Positions 14,983-22,733 of a DNA stretch of 39,442 nt are shown piece after piece. The stretch is from the NCBI GenBank assembly GCA_945865325.1, contig CAMBFA010000013.1:1-39442 (forward strand), in the 5' to 3' direction. Origin of the DNA: Candidatus Kuenenia stuttgartensis (GTDB taxonomy: Bacteria; Planctomycetota; Planctomycetia; Pirellulales; UBA1268). The notes beneath the pieces were generated by a model. The model was not told where the DNA came from and ran no database searches. It saw only the letters and a list, made by a program, of their open reading frames with translations. The position numbers and the translations under genes are program-made. The first letter of the stretch is position 1, and each line of letters opens with the position of its first letter.

Positions 14983-16809
14983 ATGCAGACCACTCGACAC
15001 TCCTCGCCCGCTCTGAGTCCCCCTCTCCGGGCGGCCGCCGACCGGTCCCGCCGACGGCCGGCGTTCCTGATCCTCACGGTGCTGTCCGCCCTCGTCGGCT
15101 GCGCCGGACCGGCGATCCGCAGCCAGAGCCCCGAGGTGGCAGCGCTGATCGGAATGGAATCCGATATTCGTCTTGTCGGCGACTATGCGGCGCCCTGGGG
15201 CACCCACCCGCAGCGCATCGAGCGGGCCGCGCTGGTCACCGGCCTTCCGGGGACGGGAAGCGATCCGCCGCCGGGCACCCAGCGGGCGCTCATCATGGCC
15301 GACATGCAGGCCCGCGGGGTCGCCGAGCCGAACAAACTCCTCGCCTCCCCGACGACCTCGCTCGTTTGGGTCCACGGCTATCTTCCCCCCGGCATCCGCA
15401 AGGGGGACCGCTTCGACGTCATGGTCGAGGTTCCGGCCGACAACGAGACGACGAGCCTCAACGCCGGCTGGTTAATGGAGACCCGTCTGGCGGAAATGGC
15501 GATCCTCGGGCAGCGAGTCCGTGACGGCCACGTGCTGGGGATCGCCGAGGGGCCACTCCTGGTCGATCCGGTGTCAGGGGGAACGCTCGACTCGAAGTCG
15601 AAGCTCCGCGCCCGCGTCCCCGGCGGAGGGGTCTCCCTGACGACGCGCTCGATCGGCCTGATCATCGCCCCGGAACACCGCTCAATCGCCCTCTCCAAGC
15701 GCGTCGGCGACACGATCAACCGCCGTTTTCACGCCGTCATCAAGGGAACGAAGCGCGGGGTCGCGACCCCGAAGACGGAACGCTTCATCGACCTCGAGAT
15801 CGCGCCGGCCTACGAGCACAATCTCGGCCGCTACATCCGCGTCCTCCGGGCGATCGCGGTCGTCGAGCCGCCAGCCGGCCGGCACGCACGGATGGAGCTC
15901 CTCGCCCGGCAGCTCGCCGATCCGGTCACCGCCCCCTCCGCCGCGCTCAAGCTCGAGGCGATCGGCCGCGATGCCCTCCCGATCCTGAAGAGGGGGCTGG
16001 AGTCGTCCGACGCCGAGGTCCGCTTCGCCGCCGCCGAAGCGCTCGCCTATCTCGGCGAGTCCAACGCGGCCCCCCATCTCGCCGAGGCCGCCCTCCATCT
16101 CCGCAGCGCCCGCCCCGCGGCCCTCGCCGCCCTCCAGGTGCTCGACGATGCCAATGGAATCGACGCCCTCCAGTCGCTCCTCACCAGCTCGAGCGCCGAG
16201 ACACGCTACGGGGCATTCCGTGCCCTCTGGAAGATCGACCCCACCGCGCCGCTCATCCGCGGCGAGCGCCTCGGCGATGCCTGCTCGCTCCATGTCGTCG
16301 ATGTCGCCGGGCTGCCGCTGGTCCACTGCACGCGGAGCACCCGGCCGGAGATCGTTCTGTTTGGGACGGAGCACGCGATCGACTCCGGCCTCCGTGCCGA
16401 GGCGGGAAGCTCGATCGTTGTCGTGGTCGAGGCGGGCAGGGCGACGATCAACCGCTTCGTGGCCGGCGAGGCGGACCAGGTCGTCGAAGTCGACGCTCGG
16501 GTCGAGCCGGTCGCCCGGGCGATCATCCAGGTCGGCGGCACCTACCCCGACGTCGTTCAGTTTCTCCAGCAGGCCAGCGCCGGCCGCTGCCTCTCCAGCC
16601 GTCTCGCCTTCGACGCAGTGCCGAACGAATTCGACGGCCGGACCTCGATCCACGACGAGGCGTCGGCCCGCGACCGTGACGCCGGTGACGAAGCGGGCGA
16701 CGAGCCGGTCGAGGAAGCAGCTGATCGCGATGCCGACACCGCCCGGCGCGGCCCGGGCCGGGGGGCCGACGTCGCTGCCGGGGAGGGCCACGCCGGCACC
16801 TCGTCATGA
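14983..16809 (+). CDS. FlgI-like lipoprotein with HEAT repeats
   Basis: A long signal peptide ends in a lipobox (LSALVGC, Cys40), so this is probably a lipoprotein. Residues about 55-300 resemble the flagellar P-ring protein FlgI: RIERAALVTGLPGTGSDPPPG, then LPPGIRKGDRFDVMVEVPADNETTSLNAGWLMETRL. Residues about 300-420 are HEAT-like repeats (PILKRGLESSDAEVRFAAAEALAYLGESNAAPHL and similar). The last part has a beta-rich region and an acidic, Arg-rich disordered tail. FlgI proper is about 365 aa and periplasmic with no lipobox, so this 608-aa fusion is probably not a simple P-ring subunit. No other flagellar gene is nearby. Its stop overlaps the smc start (ATGA). Function unknown. Confidence 0.82.
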   Translation: MQTTRHSSPALSPPLRAAADRSRRRPAFLILTVLSALVGCAGPAIRSQSPEVAALIGMESDIRLVGDYAAPWGTHPQRIERAALVTGLPGTGSDPPPGTQRALIMADMQARGVAEPNKLLASPTTSLVWVHGYLPPGIRKGDRFDVMVEVPADNETTSLNAGWLMETRLAEMAILGQRVRDGHVLGIAEGPLLVDPVSGGTLDSKSKLRARVPGGGVSLTTRSIGLIIAPEHRSIALSKRVGDTINRRFHAVIKGTKRGVATPKTERFIDLEIAPAYEHNLGRYIRVLRAIAVVEPPAGRHARMELLARQLADPVTAPSAALKLEAIGRDALPILKRGLESSDAEVRFAAAEALAYLGESNAAPHLAEAALHLRSARPAALAALQVLDDANGIDALQSLLTSSSAETRYGAFRALWKIDPTAPLIRGERLGDACSLHVVDVAGLPLVHCTRSTRPEIVLFGTEHAIDSGLRAEAGSSIVVVVEAGRATINRFVAGEADQVVEVDARVEPVARAIIQVGGTYPDVVQFLQQASAGRCLSSRLAFDAVPNEFDGRTSIHDEASARDRDAGDEAGDEPVEEAADRDADTARRGPGRGADVAAGEGHAGTSS

Positions 16810-19800
16810 CACGGCTTAAGGCGCTTGAACTCTTCGGCTTCAAGAGCTTCGCCGACCGGACACGCTTCGAGTTCCCCGACGGCATCACTGTCGTCGTCGG
16901 ACCGAACGGCTCGGGGAAGTCGAACGTCGTCGATGCCATCAAATGGGTCCTCGGCGAGCAGTCGGTGCGCAGCCTCCGCGGCCGCGAGATGACCGACGTG
17001 ATCTTCGCCGGATCGGTCTCCCGCAAGCCGCTCAACAGCGCCGAGACATCGCTCGTCTTCGACAACAGCGCCCGGCTCCTCCCCGTCGAGGCCGATGAGG
17101 TCCAGATCGGCCGCCGCGTCTATCGCAGCGGCGAGAGTGAGTATCTCATCAACGGCGAGGTCTGCCGGCTGCGCGACATCCGCGATCTCTTCAGCGGCAC
17201 CGGCGCCGCCACCGAGGCCTACAGCGTCATCGAGCAAGGGCGCGTCGACGCCCTCCTCATGGCCTCCGGCAAGGATCGCCGCGCGGTTTTCGAGGAGGCG
17301 GCGGGGATCACGAAGTTCCGTGCCAGGCGTACCGAGTCGCTGCGGCGACTGGAGCGGGCCGAGCAGAACCGGCAGCGACTGGCCGACATCGTCGGCGAGG
17401 TGGCAGCACGCCTCGAGACGGTCCGCCACCAGGCCGCGCGGGCGCGCCGCTGGCGGCAGATGACCGACCGTCTGCGTCGGCTCCGGCTCGTCGCCGCCCG
17501 TCAGGATCTCGCCGAGGTCGACGGCGCGGTCGCCGCGGTGGAATCGACCCTGGCCCGGCTCCATGCCAACCTCGAGGCAACGGAGACTGCTGCCACCGAG
17601 GCGGCCGCCGAGGCTTCCGCCCGTGGGCTCGAGGATCAGGAACTGGTGCCGCAGGTGACGCAGTTGCGGGGCGTGGTCACCGCCGAACGGGAGCGGGCTG
17701 CCGCCGCAGAGGCCCGCCGCCAACCGCTCCTCGAGCGGATGGGGGAATGGGAGGGGGAACTGGCGCGGATCGACCAGGAAGGGCGCACCAGCGCCGCACT
17801 TCTTTGCAGCGCGGTCGACGCCGCCACCGCCGCCGCGACGAGCTCGTCGGCCCTCATCGCCGAGCGGGGGGCTCTCGAGGAACGGCTCACGGCATGCCAG
17901 CAAGCCGCTGCCGGATCGCATTCCGATGTCGAGCAGGCCCGCGCCCGCGTCGAACACCTCGCCACGCGGCTGGAAGACCTCGCTGCCCAGCGACAGCGCC
18001 TTCTCCTCGAGGCCGATCGGGCCGATGGCCGGCAGGAGGAAGCGCGCCGTCAGGCCGCCGATGCCCGTCTCCGCATCGACACCGCGCGGCGGCGGATGGA
18101 CACCACCGCCGAGGCCCTCGCGGCCCGGGAGGGAAACCTCCAGGCCCTCGTCCAACGGCTCGAAGCCACCGGCCGCGATATCGGCGCCGCCGAGGAGAGC
18201 GTCCGCGAGCGCACCGTCGCGCTCGAATCGGGGTGGCGCGAACTGGCCGGTTGGCAAGCGAAACTCGAGGCCTGCCGGGAACGCCGTGGGCTTCTCGAGG
18301 AATTCGCCGGACGGCACGAGGGGGTGGCAGAGGCGGCCCGACGCCTCCTTGTCGCTGCGGCCGCCGACGCCGAGGGGAGCGCCGTCCGCGGGATCGTCGG
18401 TGAGATGATCGACGCGCCGATGGAATGGGCGAGCCTGGTTGATGTGGCGCTGGGAGTCACGGCGCAGGACATCGCCGTGACGTCGCTCGACCGCTTCGCC
18501 GGGTGGTTGCAGCCGTGGGCCGGCACGGAAGCAGGCAAAGGGGCGCTCGCCACCGGAGGGCGGATCGGCATCGTCGCCCCGGGCCCAATCCTCACCGCCG
18601 ACGATCCCGATCTGGCGGCCGACGGGGGCGTCGTCGGTCGGCTCGACCGACTGATCGCCTCCGCCGCTGCCACCGCCGCCGACACGCCCGCTGCATGGCT
18701 CCTCGGCCAGACCTGGGTCGTGGCGACGTTCGACGATGCCCGCCGCTTGGCCGCGGCCCATTCGACGCTCCACTTCGTCGCCCGCGACGGTCAAAGCTGC
18801 CGGGGCGGCCGTTACGAAGTGGGGAGTGTCGCAGGGGCCATGGGGCTGGTCGCCCGTCGGGCCGAGCTCAAGTCCCTCAATCTGCGGCACGACGAGCTCG
18901 TGCGCCGCAGCGATGACCACGCCACAATGGTCGCCGACCTCCAAGCCGGACTCGCGGCGGCCGGTCAGGCGGTCCGCCAGCTGCAATCCCGCCGCCAGCA
19001 CGACGCCGAGAGCGTGGCCGCCGCCAAGGGCGACGCCGCCCGCCTCGCCCGCGAGCAAGAGTCGGCCCGCGAGGCCCTCACCGCGGCGGAAGAGGCCGTC
19101 GCCGCCATGGAACATCGCTCCGGCGAGGCGGAGCGCCTCCGCGACGAGATCACCACCCGTCTGGTGGTCACCGAAGCGGACTTGGCCGAGCTCCGCCGCG
19201 AGCGGACGAGGATGGAGCAGTCGATCCTCGACATCGACCGCTCCCGCGGATCGCTCACCGAGGAGATCCACCGCCTGCGGATCGAGCTGGCCACGGGCCG
19301 GGAGCGGCTCGACCGGGCGGAGCACGACGCTGCCGCACGGGCCGCGCAGGTCGCGGAGCGCCGGGCGGCACGCCTCTTGATCCACGCCCGGCATGACGCG
19401 ATCCGCGACCGGCTCCACACCACCGAGCTCGACGTCCTCCGGGCCGGGAGCCTGCTGGCGGAGGCGACCTGGGCCGCCGAACATGCGGAGGCCTCGCTCG
19501 GCTCCCTCGTGGCCCGCCAGGAGACGATCCGGGCCGCCGCGCTGGCCGCCATCGACACCGCGACCAGCACCCGCGCCGCCGCCGGCCGACTCGGCGACCA
19601 GATCCACGCCCGTGAGCTCGAAGCGGGCGAGGCGAGGCATCGGCGCGTGCGGATCGTGGAGCGGATCCGCGACGAATACGATATCGACATCGAGGCGGCG
19701 GGGAGCAGCGAATCAACGGAGGGCCCCGGGGCCACGGAGCCTATCGCCGAGGAGGAGATCCCCTCCGATCGGCCGGCGCTCGACGGCGCTATCGATGAGC

Positions 19801-20453
19801 TGAAGCGGAAGCTCGCCTCGATGACAACCGTCAATCTCGAGGCGCTCACCGAATCGGAGCAACTCGCCGAACGGCTGGCCGGACTCGAGGCCCAGCTTGC
19901 CGACGTCACCAACGCCAAGCTGGCGATCGAGCAGCTCATCGCCCGAATCGACGAAGATAGCCGCCGACTCCTCGCCGAGACGATCGAGACGGTCCGCGGT
20001 CACTTCCGGACCCTCTTTGAGCGCGTCTTCGGCGGCGGACAGGCCGACATCATCCTCGAGCCCGGGGTCGATGTCCTCGAGACGTCGGTGGAGATCGTCG
20101 CCCGTCCGCCCGGCAAGGAGCCGCGGAGCATCTCCCTCCTCTCCGGCGGTGAGAAGACGATGACGTGCGTCGCCCTCCTCTTGGCCATCTTCCGTTCCCG
20201 CCCCAGCCCCTTCTGCGTCCTCGATGAGGTCGACGCCGCCCTCGACGACGCCAACGTCGACCGGTTCGTGGGGGTGCTGCGGGAGTTCAAGAACACCCAG
20301 ATCATCGTCGTCACCCACCGCAAGGCGACGATGGCCGCCGCCAACACGCTGTACGGCGTCACGATGGAGGAATCGGGGGTGTCGAAGCGGGTGTCGGTGC
20401 GGTTTGAGTCGACGGCGGCGACCGCTCCGGCTCCGCTGCGGGCCGCGGCGTGA
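16806..20453 (+). CDS. smc: Chromosome segregation ATPase SMC
   Basis: The 1215-residue protein has the complete SMC architecture. The N-terminal ATPase half carries Walker A GPNGSGKSN (32-40) in the LFGFKSFADRT context. A long coiled coil runs to a hinge at about residues 520-680 (VRGIVGEMIDAPMEWASLVDVALG...), a second coiled coil returns, and the C-terminal half has the signature LLSGGEKTMTCVALLLAIF (about 1110) and Walker B FCVLDEVDAALDDANVDRF. SMC dimers with ScpA/ScpB load on origin-proximal DNA and compact the chromosome. scpA and scpB are not in this window. The four-base overlap with the FlgI/HEAT lipoprotein gene implies co-translation. The 1027-aa antisense ORF over it is a shadow of its codon usage. 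Confidence 0.97.
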   Translation: MTRLKALELFGFKSFADRTRFEFPDGITVVVGPNGSGKSNVVDAIKWVLGEQSVRSLRGREMTDVIFAGSVSRKPLNSAETSLVFDNSARLLPVEADEVQIGRRVYRSGESEYLINGEVCRLRDIRDLFSGTGAATEAYSVIEQGRVDALLMASGKDRRAVFEEAAGITKFRARRTESLRRLERAEQNRQRLADIVGEVAARLETVRHQAARARRWRQMTDRLRRLRLVAARQDLAEVDGAVAAVESTLARLHANLEATETAATEAAAEASARGLEDQELVPQVTQLRGVVTAERERAAAAEARRQPLLERMGEWEGELARIDQEGRTSAALLCSAVDAATAAATSSSALIAERGALEERLTACQQAAAGSHSDVEQARARVEHLATRLEDLAAQRQRLLLEADRADGRQEEARRQAADARLRIDTARRRMDTTAEALAAREGNLQALVQRLEATGRDIGAAEESVRERTVALESGWRELAGWQAKLEACRERRGLLEEFAGRHEGVAEAARRLLVAAAADAEGSAVRGIVGEMIDAPMEWASLVDVALGVTAQDIAVTSLDRFAGWLQPWAGTEAGKGALATGGRIGIVAPGPILTADDPDLAADGGVVGRLDRLIASAAATAADTPAAWLLGQTWVVATFDDARRLAAAHSTLHFVARDGQSCRGGRYEVGSVAGAMGLVARRAELKSLNLRHDELVRRSDDHATMVADLQAGLAAAGQAVRQLQSRRQHDAESVAAAKGDAARLAREQESAREALTAAEEAVAAMEHRSGEAERLRDEITTRLVVTEADLAELRRERTRMEQSILDIDRSRGSLTEEIHRLRIELATGRERLDRAEHDAAARAAQVAERRAARLLIHARHDAIRDRLHTTELDVLRAGSLLAEATWAAEHAEASLGSLVARQETIRAAALAAIDTATSTRAAAGRLGDQIHARELEAGEARHRRVRIVERIRDEYDIDIEAAGSSESTEGPGATEPIAEEEIPSDRPALDGAIDELKRKLASMTTVNLEALTESEQLAERLAGLEAQLADVTNAKLAIEQLIARIDEDSRRLLAETIETVRGHFRTLFERVFGGGQADIILEPGVDVLETSVEIVARPPGKEPRSISLLSGGEKTMTCVALLLAIFRSRPSPFCVLDEVDAALDDANVDRFVGVLREFKNTQIIVVTHRKATMAAANTLYGVTMEESGVSKRVSVRFESTAATAPAPLRAAA

Positions 20454-20454
20454 C

Positions 20455-20490
20455 GCCCCTCGGGAAACAGGGGCGGCGCCCTTGTTTTTC
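20455..20490 (+). terminator. Probable terminator after smc
   Basis: GCCCCT, an 8-nt loop and AGGGGC lie just after the smc stop. They overlap a second small hairpin, GGGC-GGC-GCCC, that leads into TTGTTTTT. Moderate stem, good T-run. Confidence 0.5.
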
Positions 20491-20889
20491 ACGCTTCTGG
20501 AGGGGGCCGTTGCAGTCGGACCACCCGTTCCCACCGCTGCCGTCGCGAAGAACGGCTCAAGTCGCACCACGTGTCCATTCGATCTTTGCTTAGGTCGGTC
20601 ATACCGCGGCCGCATTACCGGTTCGTCCGGAACGCGATCCGCGGGTTTGGAGCAGGGGGGGATACCTGCGAGTCGTGGCTTTCTCGAGGAGCGCCCGTGA
20701 AGGGTGTGCCTGCGGAGGAATGTCCTCTTCCAGCCCCCCCGCGCTTCATGCCGGCCATCGTGGGGCGCGACGACGCGGTCGTTCCCACGGCGACGGTTCC
20801 GCGTCGGGGGGGCTGTGTCCCGCGCTCTTTGGGAGCGGGCTGGCCAGAGACGTTCCGGACACAAAAAAAGTGCACATGGAGTTCACGTG
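20491..20889. other. Long gap between smc and the HTH/receiver gene; no gene seen
   Basis: Open frames cross this stretch, but none has recognisable protein features, and the codon use looks like the shadow type. Past the smc terminator it holds an A7 run (about 20869) and the short symmetric elements GTGCAC and CACGTG immediately before the HTH gene's ATG. The unusually long leader for this gene-dense region makes a long 5' untranslated region or a small RNA possible, but I see no known RNA motif. Confidence 0.5.
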
Positions 20890-21462
20890 ATGAAGGTTTT
20901 CACGACAGGCCAGGTCGCCAAAATCTGCAAGGTAGCGCCGCGGACTGTGAGCAAGTGGTTCGATTCCGGTCGCCTTCGAGGCTACCGGATCCCGGGGAGT
21001 CAGGATCGCCGCATTCCCCGGGAGTATCTGATCAAGTTCCTCAAAGAACACGGCATGCCGCTGGGCGATCTCGAGGACGAGGCGATGGCGAAGGTTCTCC
21101 TCGTGGGGCAGGATCAGGTGCTCATCGAGAATCTGAAGAAGCAACTACCGCTCGAGCGGTCGTTCAAGATCCAGATTGCGGCCAGCGGTTTCGAGGCCGG
21201 CATCCAGGCCGAGAGCTTCCACCCCGATTGCATCGTGGTCGACTACTCGATCGGCCGGATCGACGCCCAGCAGATCTGCCAGAATCTGCGGCGTAATTCC
21301 GAGTACGCGGAGACGATCGTGATTGCCCTGCTCCCCGACGACGGGTCGCAGATCACGGTCGACCGGGCCCATGTCAACGAGAGCTTCAAGAAGCCGTTCG
21401 ACGTGGCCCTTCTCGCCGAACGCCTCCGCACGCTGATCGGTGCCCGCAAGGAACTGGTCTAA
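20890..21462 (+). CDS. Excisionase/MerR-type HTH protein with a receiver-like domain
   Basis: The N-terminal 60 residues (MKVFTTGQVAKICKVAPRTVSKWFDSGRLRGYRIPGSQDRRIPREYLIKFL) are a MerR/Xis-like winged helix of the type that reads DNA in excisionases and BldC-like regulators. From about residue 72 (AKVLLVGQDQVLIENLKK) a response-regulator receiver fold follows. The phospho-acceptor position is kept as Asp in CIVVDYSIG, and the switch Lys in FKKPFD is kept. The acidic pair after the first strand is reduced (LLVGQDQ instead of LLVDDD), so metal binding and phosphorylation may be weakened. The order DNA-binding then receiver is the reverse of ordinary response regulators. No histidine kinase is adjacent. 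The ATG at 20890 starts the HTH directly, and the ORF track's longer start at 20704 adds unrelated sequence. Confidence 0.85.
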   Translation: MKVFTTGQVAKICKVAPRTVSKWFDSGRLRGYRIPGSQDRRIPREYLIKFLKEHGMPLGDLEDEAMAKVLLVGQDQVLIENLKKQLPLERSFKIQIAASGFEAGIQAESFHPDCIVVDYSIGRIDAQQICQNLRRNSEYAETIVIALLPDDGSQITVDRAHVNESFKKPFDVALLAERLRTLIGARKELV

Positions 21463-21489
21463 CTGCGGACTCGCGTCCGAACTCCATCA

Positions 21490-21540
21490 CCGCAGGCCGG
21501 TGTGCCAAGGGGGGCACTCCGGCCTGCGGTCGTTTCGGTG
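21490..21540 (+). terminator. Rho-independent terminator after the HTH/receiver gene
   Basis: CCGCAGGCCGG pairs perfectly with CCGGCCTGCGG over 11 bp. The inner arm GTGCC/GGCAC closes a 6-nt loop, and TCGTTTCGG follows. It separates this gene from moaC. Confidence 0.8.
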
Positions 21541-21598
21541 CCGGCTGACCGTGGACAAACGCCCTCCGCAGCCTGCTTTTCCCTGGTATCCTCCCGGC

Positions 21599-22075
21599 AT
21601 GGACACCCACCCGCTCCGCATGATCGACGTCGGCGACAAGCCGATCTCCCCCCGGACGGCCCGCGCCTCCGGCCGGCTCCTCGCTCATCCCGACACCGTG
21701 CGGCGGATCCGCGCGGGGGATCTCGAGAAGGGGGATGCCATCGCCGCCGCGCGACTGGCGGGGATCTTGGCCGCGAAGAAGACGGCCGAGATCGTGCCGC
21801 TGTGCCATCCACTCCCGCTCGACTCGGTCGCCGTGACCATCGACTTCGACGACCCGGAGGGGGTGTCGATCGGCGCCACCGTCCGCTCGACCGGCCGCAC
21901 CGGGGTGGAGATGGAGGCCCTCGTGGCGGTCACCGCCGCCGCGCTGACCCTCTACGACATGACGAAGTCGATCGACCCGGGGATGACGATCGACCAGATC
22001 CGCCTCGACGAGAAGACCGGCGGCACGCGCGGCGACTGGCGGCGCGGCGAGGGACGGATCCGGCCGCAGCCTTAA
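21599..22075 (+). CDS. moaC: Cyclic pyranopterin monophosphate synthase (MoaC)
   Basis: MoaC makes cyclic pyranopterin monophosphate, the second step of molybdenum cofactor synthesis. The 158-residue sequence is full-length: RMIDVGDKPISPRTARASGRL at the start, the KKTAEIVPLCHPLPLDSVAV segment with the conserved active-site Lys and His, then GVEMEALVAVTAAALTLYDMTKSIDPGM near the C-terminus, which closes the active site, and DEKTGGTRGDW. The ATG at 21599 is set by family length; the track's earlier start at 21440 lies in the upstream terminator. No other moa gene is near. It would be needed by the molybdopterin oxidoreductase at 30853. It converges with nrdR. Confidence 0.96.
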   Translation: MDTHPLRMIDVGDKPISPRTARASGRLLAHPDTVRRIRAGDLEKGDAIAAARLAGILAAKKTAEIVPLCHPLPLDSVAVTIDFDDPEGVSIGATVRSTGRTGVEMEALVAVTAAALTLYDMTKSIDPGMTIDQIRLDEKTGGTRGDWRRGEGRIRPQP

Positions 22076-22100
22076 AGGCCCCCGCCCCCCCGGCCGCACA

Positions 22101-22712
22101 TCAGCGGCCGCGCGGCTCGACGACAGCCTCGGCCGGACGCTCGCCCACCGGGGCTCCGCCCGGGCCCGCAGCCCTTGGGGCCACGATCCCCTGCCCGCCA
22201 GCCATCATCCGCGCCGCGGCTCGGTCGCTGGCCGCGGCTCGGTCGCTGGCCGCGGCTCGGTCGCTGGCGAGGATCGGCTCGAGCTCGTCGACGAAATCTC
22301 GGGCATCCTTGAACTCCCGGTAAACGCTCGCGAAGCGCACATAGGCCACCTGGTCGACACCGCGGAGGAGCTCCATGACCCGCTCCCCGATCGCCCGGCT
22401 GGGGACCTCGCTTTCGTAGTTGTCATAGCACTCCGACTCGATCTCCGACACGAGGGCCTCGATGTCGTGCTCGGTGATCGGCCGTTTCCCGCAGGCGATA
22501 TTCAGCCCGGAGCGGATCTTGTCGCGGTCGAAGGGCTCGCGGACGCCCCCTTTCTTGACCACGGAGAGGGCCTGACGTTCGACCCGCTCGTAGGTCGTGA
22601 ACCGCCGCCGGCAGGAGAGGCATTCGCGCCGCCGACGAATATTGGCACCGTCATCGATCGACCGGGAATCGATGACCCGGTCGTTATCGACTCGGCAGAA
22701 GGGACAGCGCAT
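22101..22712 (-). CDS. nrdR: Transcriptional repressor NrdR with a repeat-bearing C-terminal extension
   Basis: NrdR senses ATP/dATP and represses ribonucleotide reductase genes. The zinc ribbon has Cys3, Cys6, Cys31 and Cys34 ([10 protein letters not shown]...CLSC), with the usual RRRRECLSC and RFTTYERVE segments. The ATP-cone follows ([29 protein letters not shown]...[23 protein letters not shown]). A normal NrdR ends at about residue 150. Here a further 50 or so residues follow, beginning with three SDRAAA-type units encoded by an 18-bp tandem repeat and then Gly/Pro-rich sequence. GGAGG lies 8 nt before the ATG. The start is 21 nt after the rpoN stop, so rpoN-nrdR is one operon. Confidence 0.96.
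   Translation of the reverse strand: MRCPFCRVDNDRVIDSRSIDDGANIRRRRECLSCRRRFTTYERVERQALSVVKKGGVREPFDRDKIRSGLNIACGKRPITEHDIEALVSEIESECYDNYESEVPSRAIGERVMELLRGVDQVAYVRFASVYREFKDARDFVDELEPILASDRAAASDRAAASDRAAARMMAGGQGIVAPRAAGPGGAPVGERPAEAVVEPRGR
22214..22267. repeat. Three perfect 18-bp tandem repeats inside nrdR
   Basis: GCCGCGGCTCGGTCGCTG occurs three times with no mismatch. In the nrdR frame it encodes repeated (A)SDRAA units in the C-terminal extension. Being a multiple of three, copy-number change would keep the frame. Confidence 0.9.
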
Positions 22713-22733
22713 CAGCAGAATCCTCCGTAACGG

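Noticed and set aside
16557-19640. Very long minus-strand ORF (1027 aa) over the FlgI-like gene and smc
   Set aside because: It lies antisense to an unmistakable SMC ATPase. GC-rich codon bias keeps the opposite frame open, and its Gly/Arg/Pro-rich translation has no recognisable domain.
20498-20514. Sigma-54-like element TGG...TTGCA downstream of smc
   Set aside because: The GG to GC spacing is 11 nt, whereas sigma-54 needs 10. Attractive only because rpoN is in the window.
22078-22100. Possible terminator between moaC and nrdR
   Set aside because: The short gap is C-rich, but I could not find a stem with a T-run on either strand.
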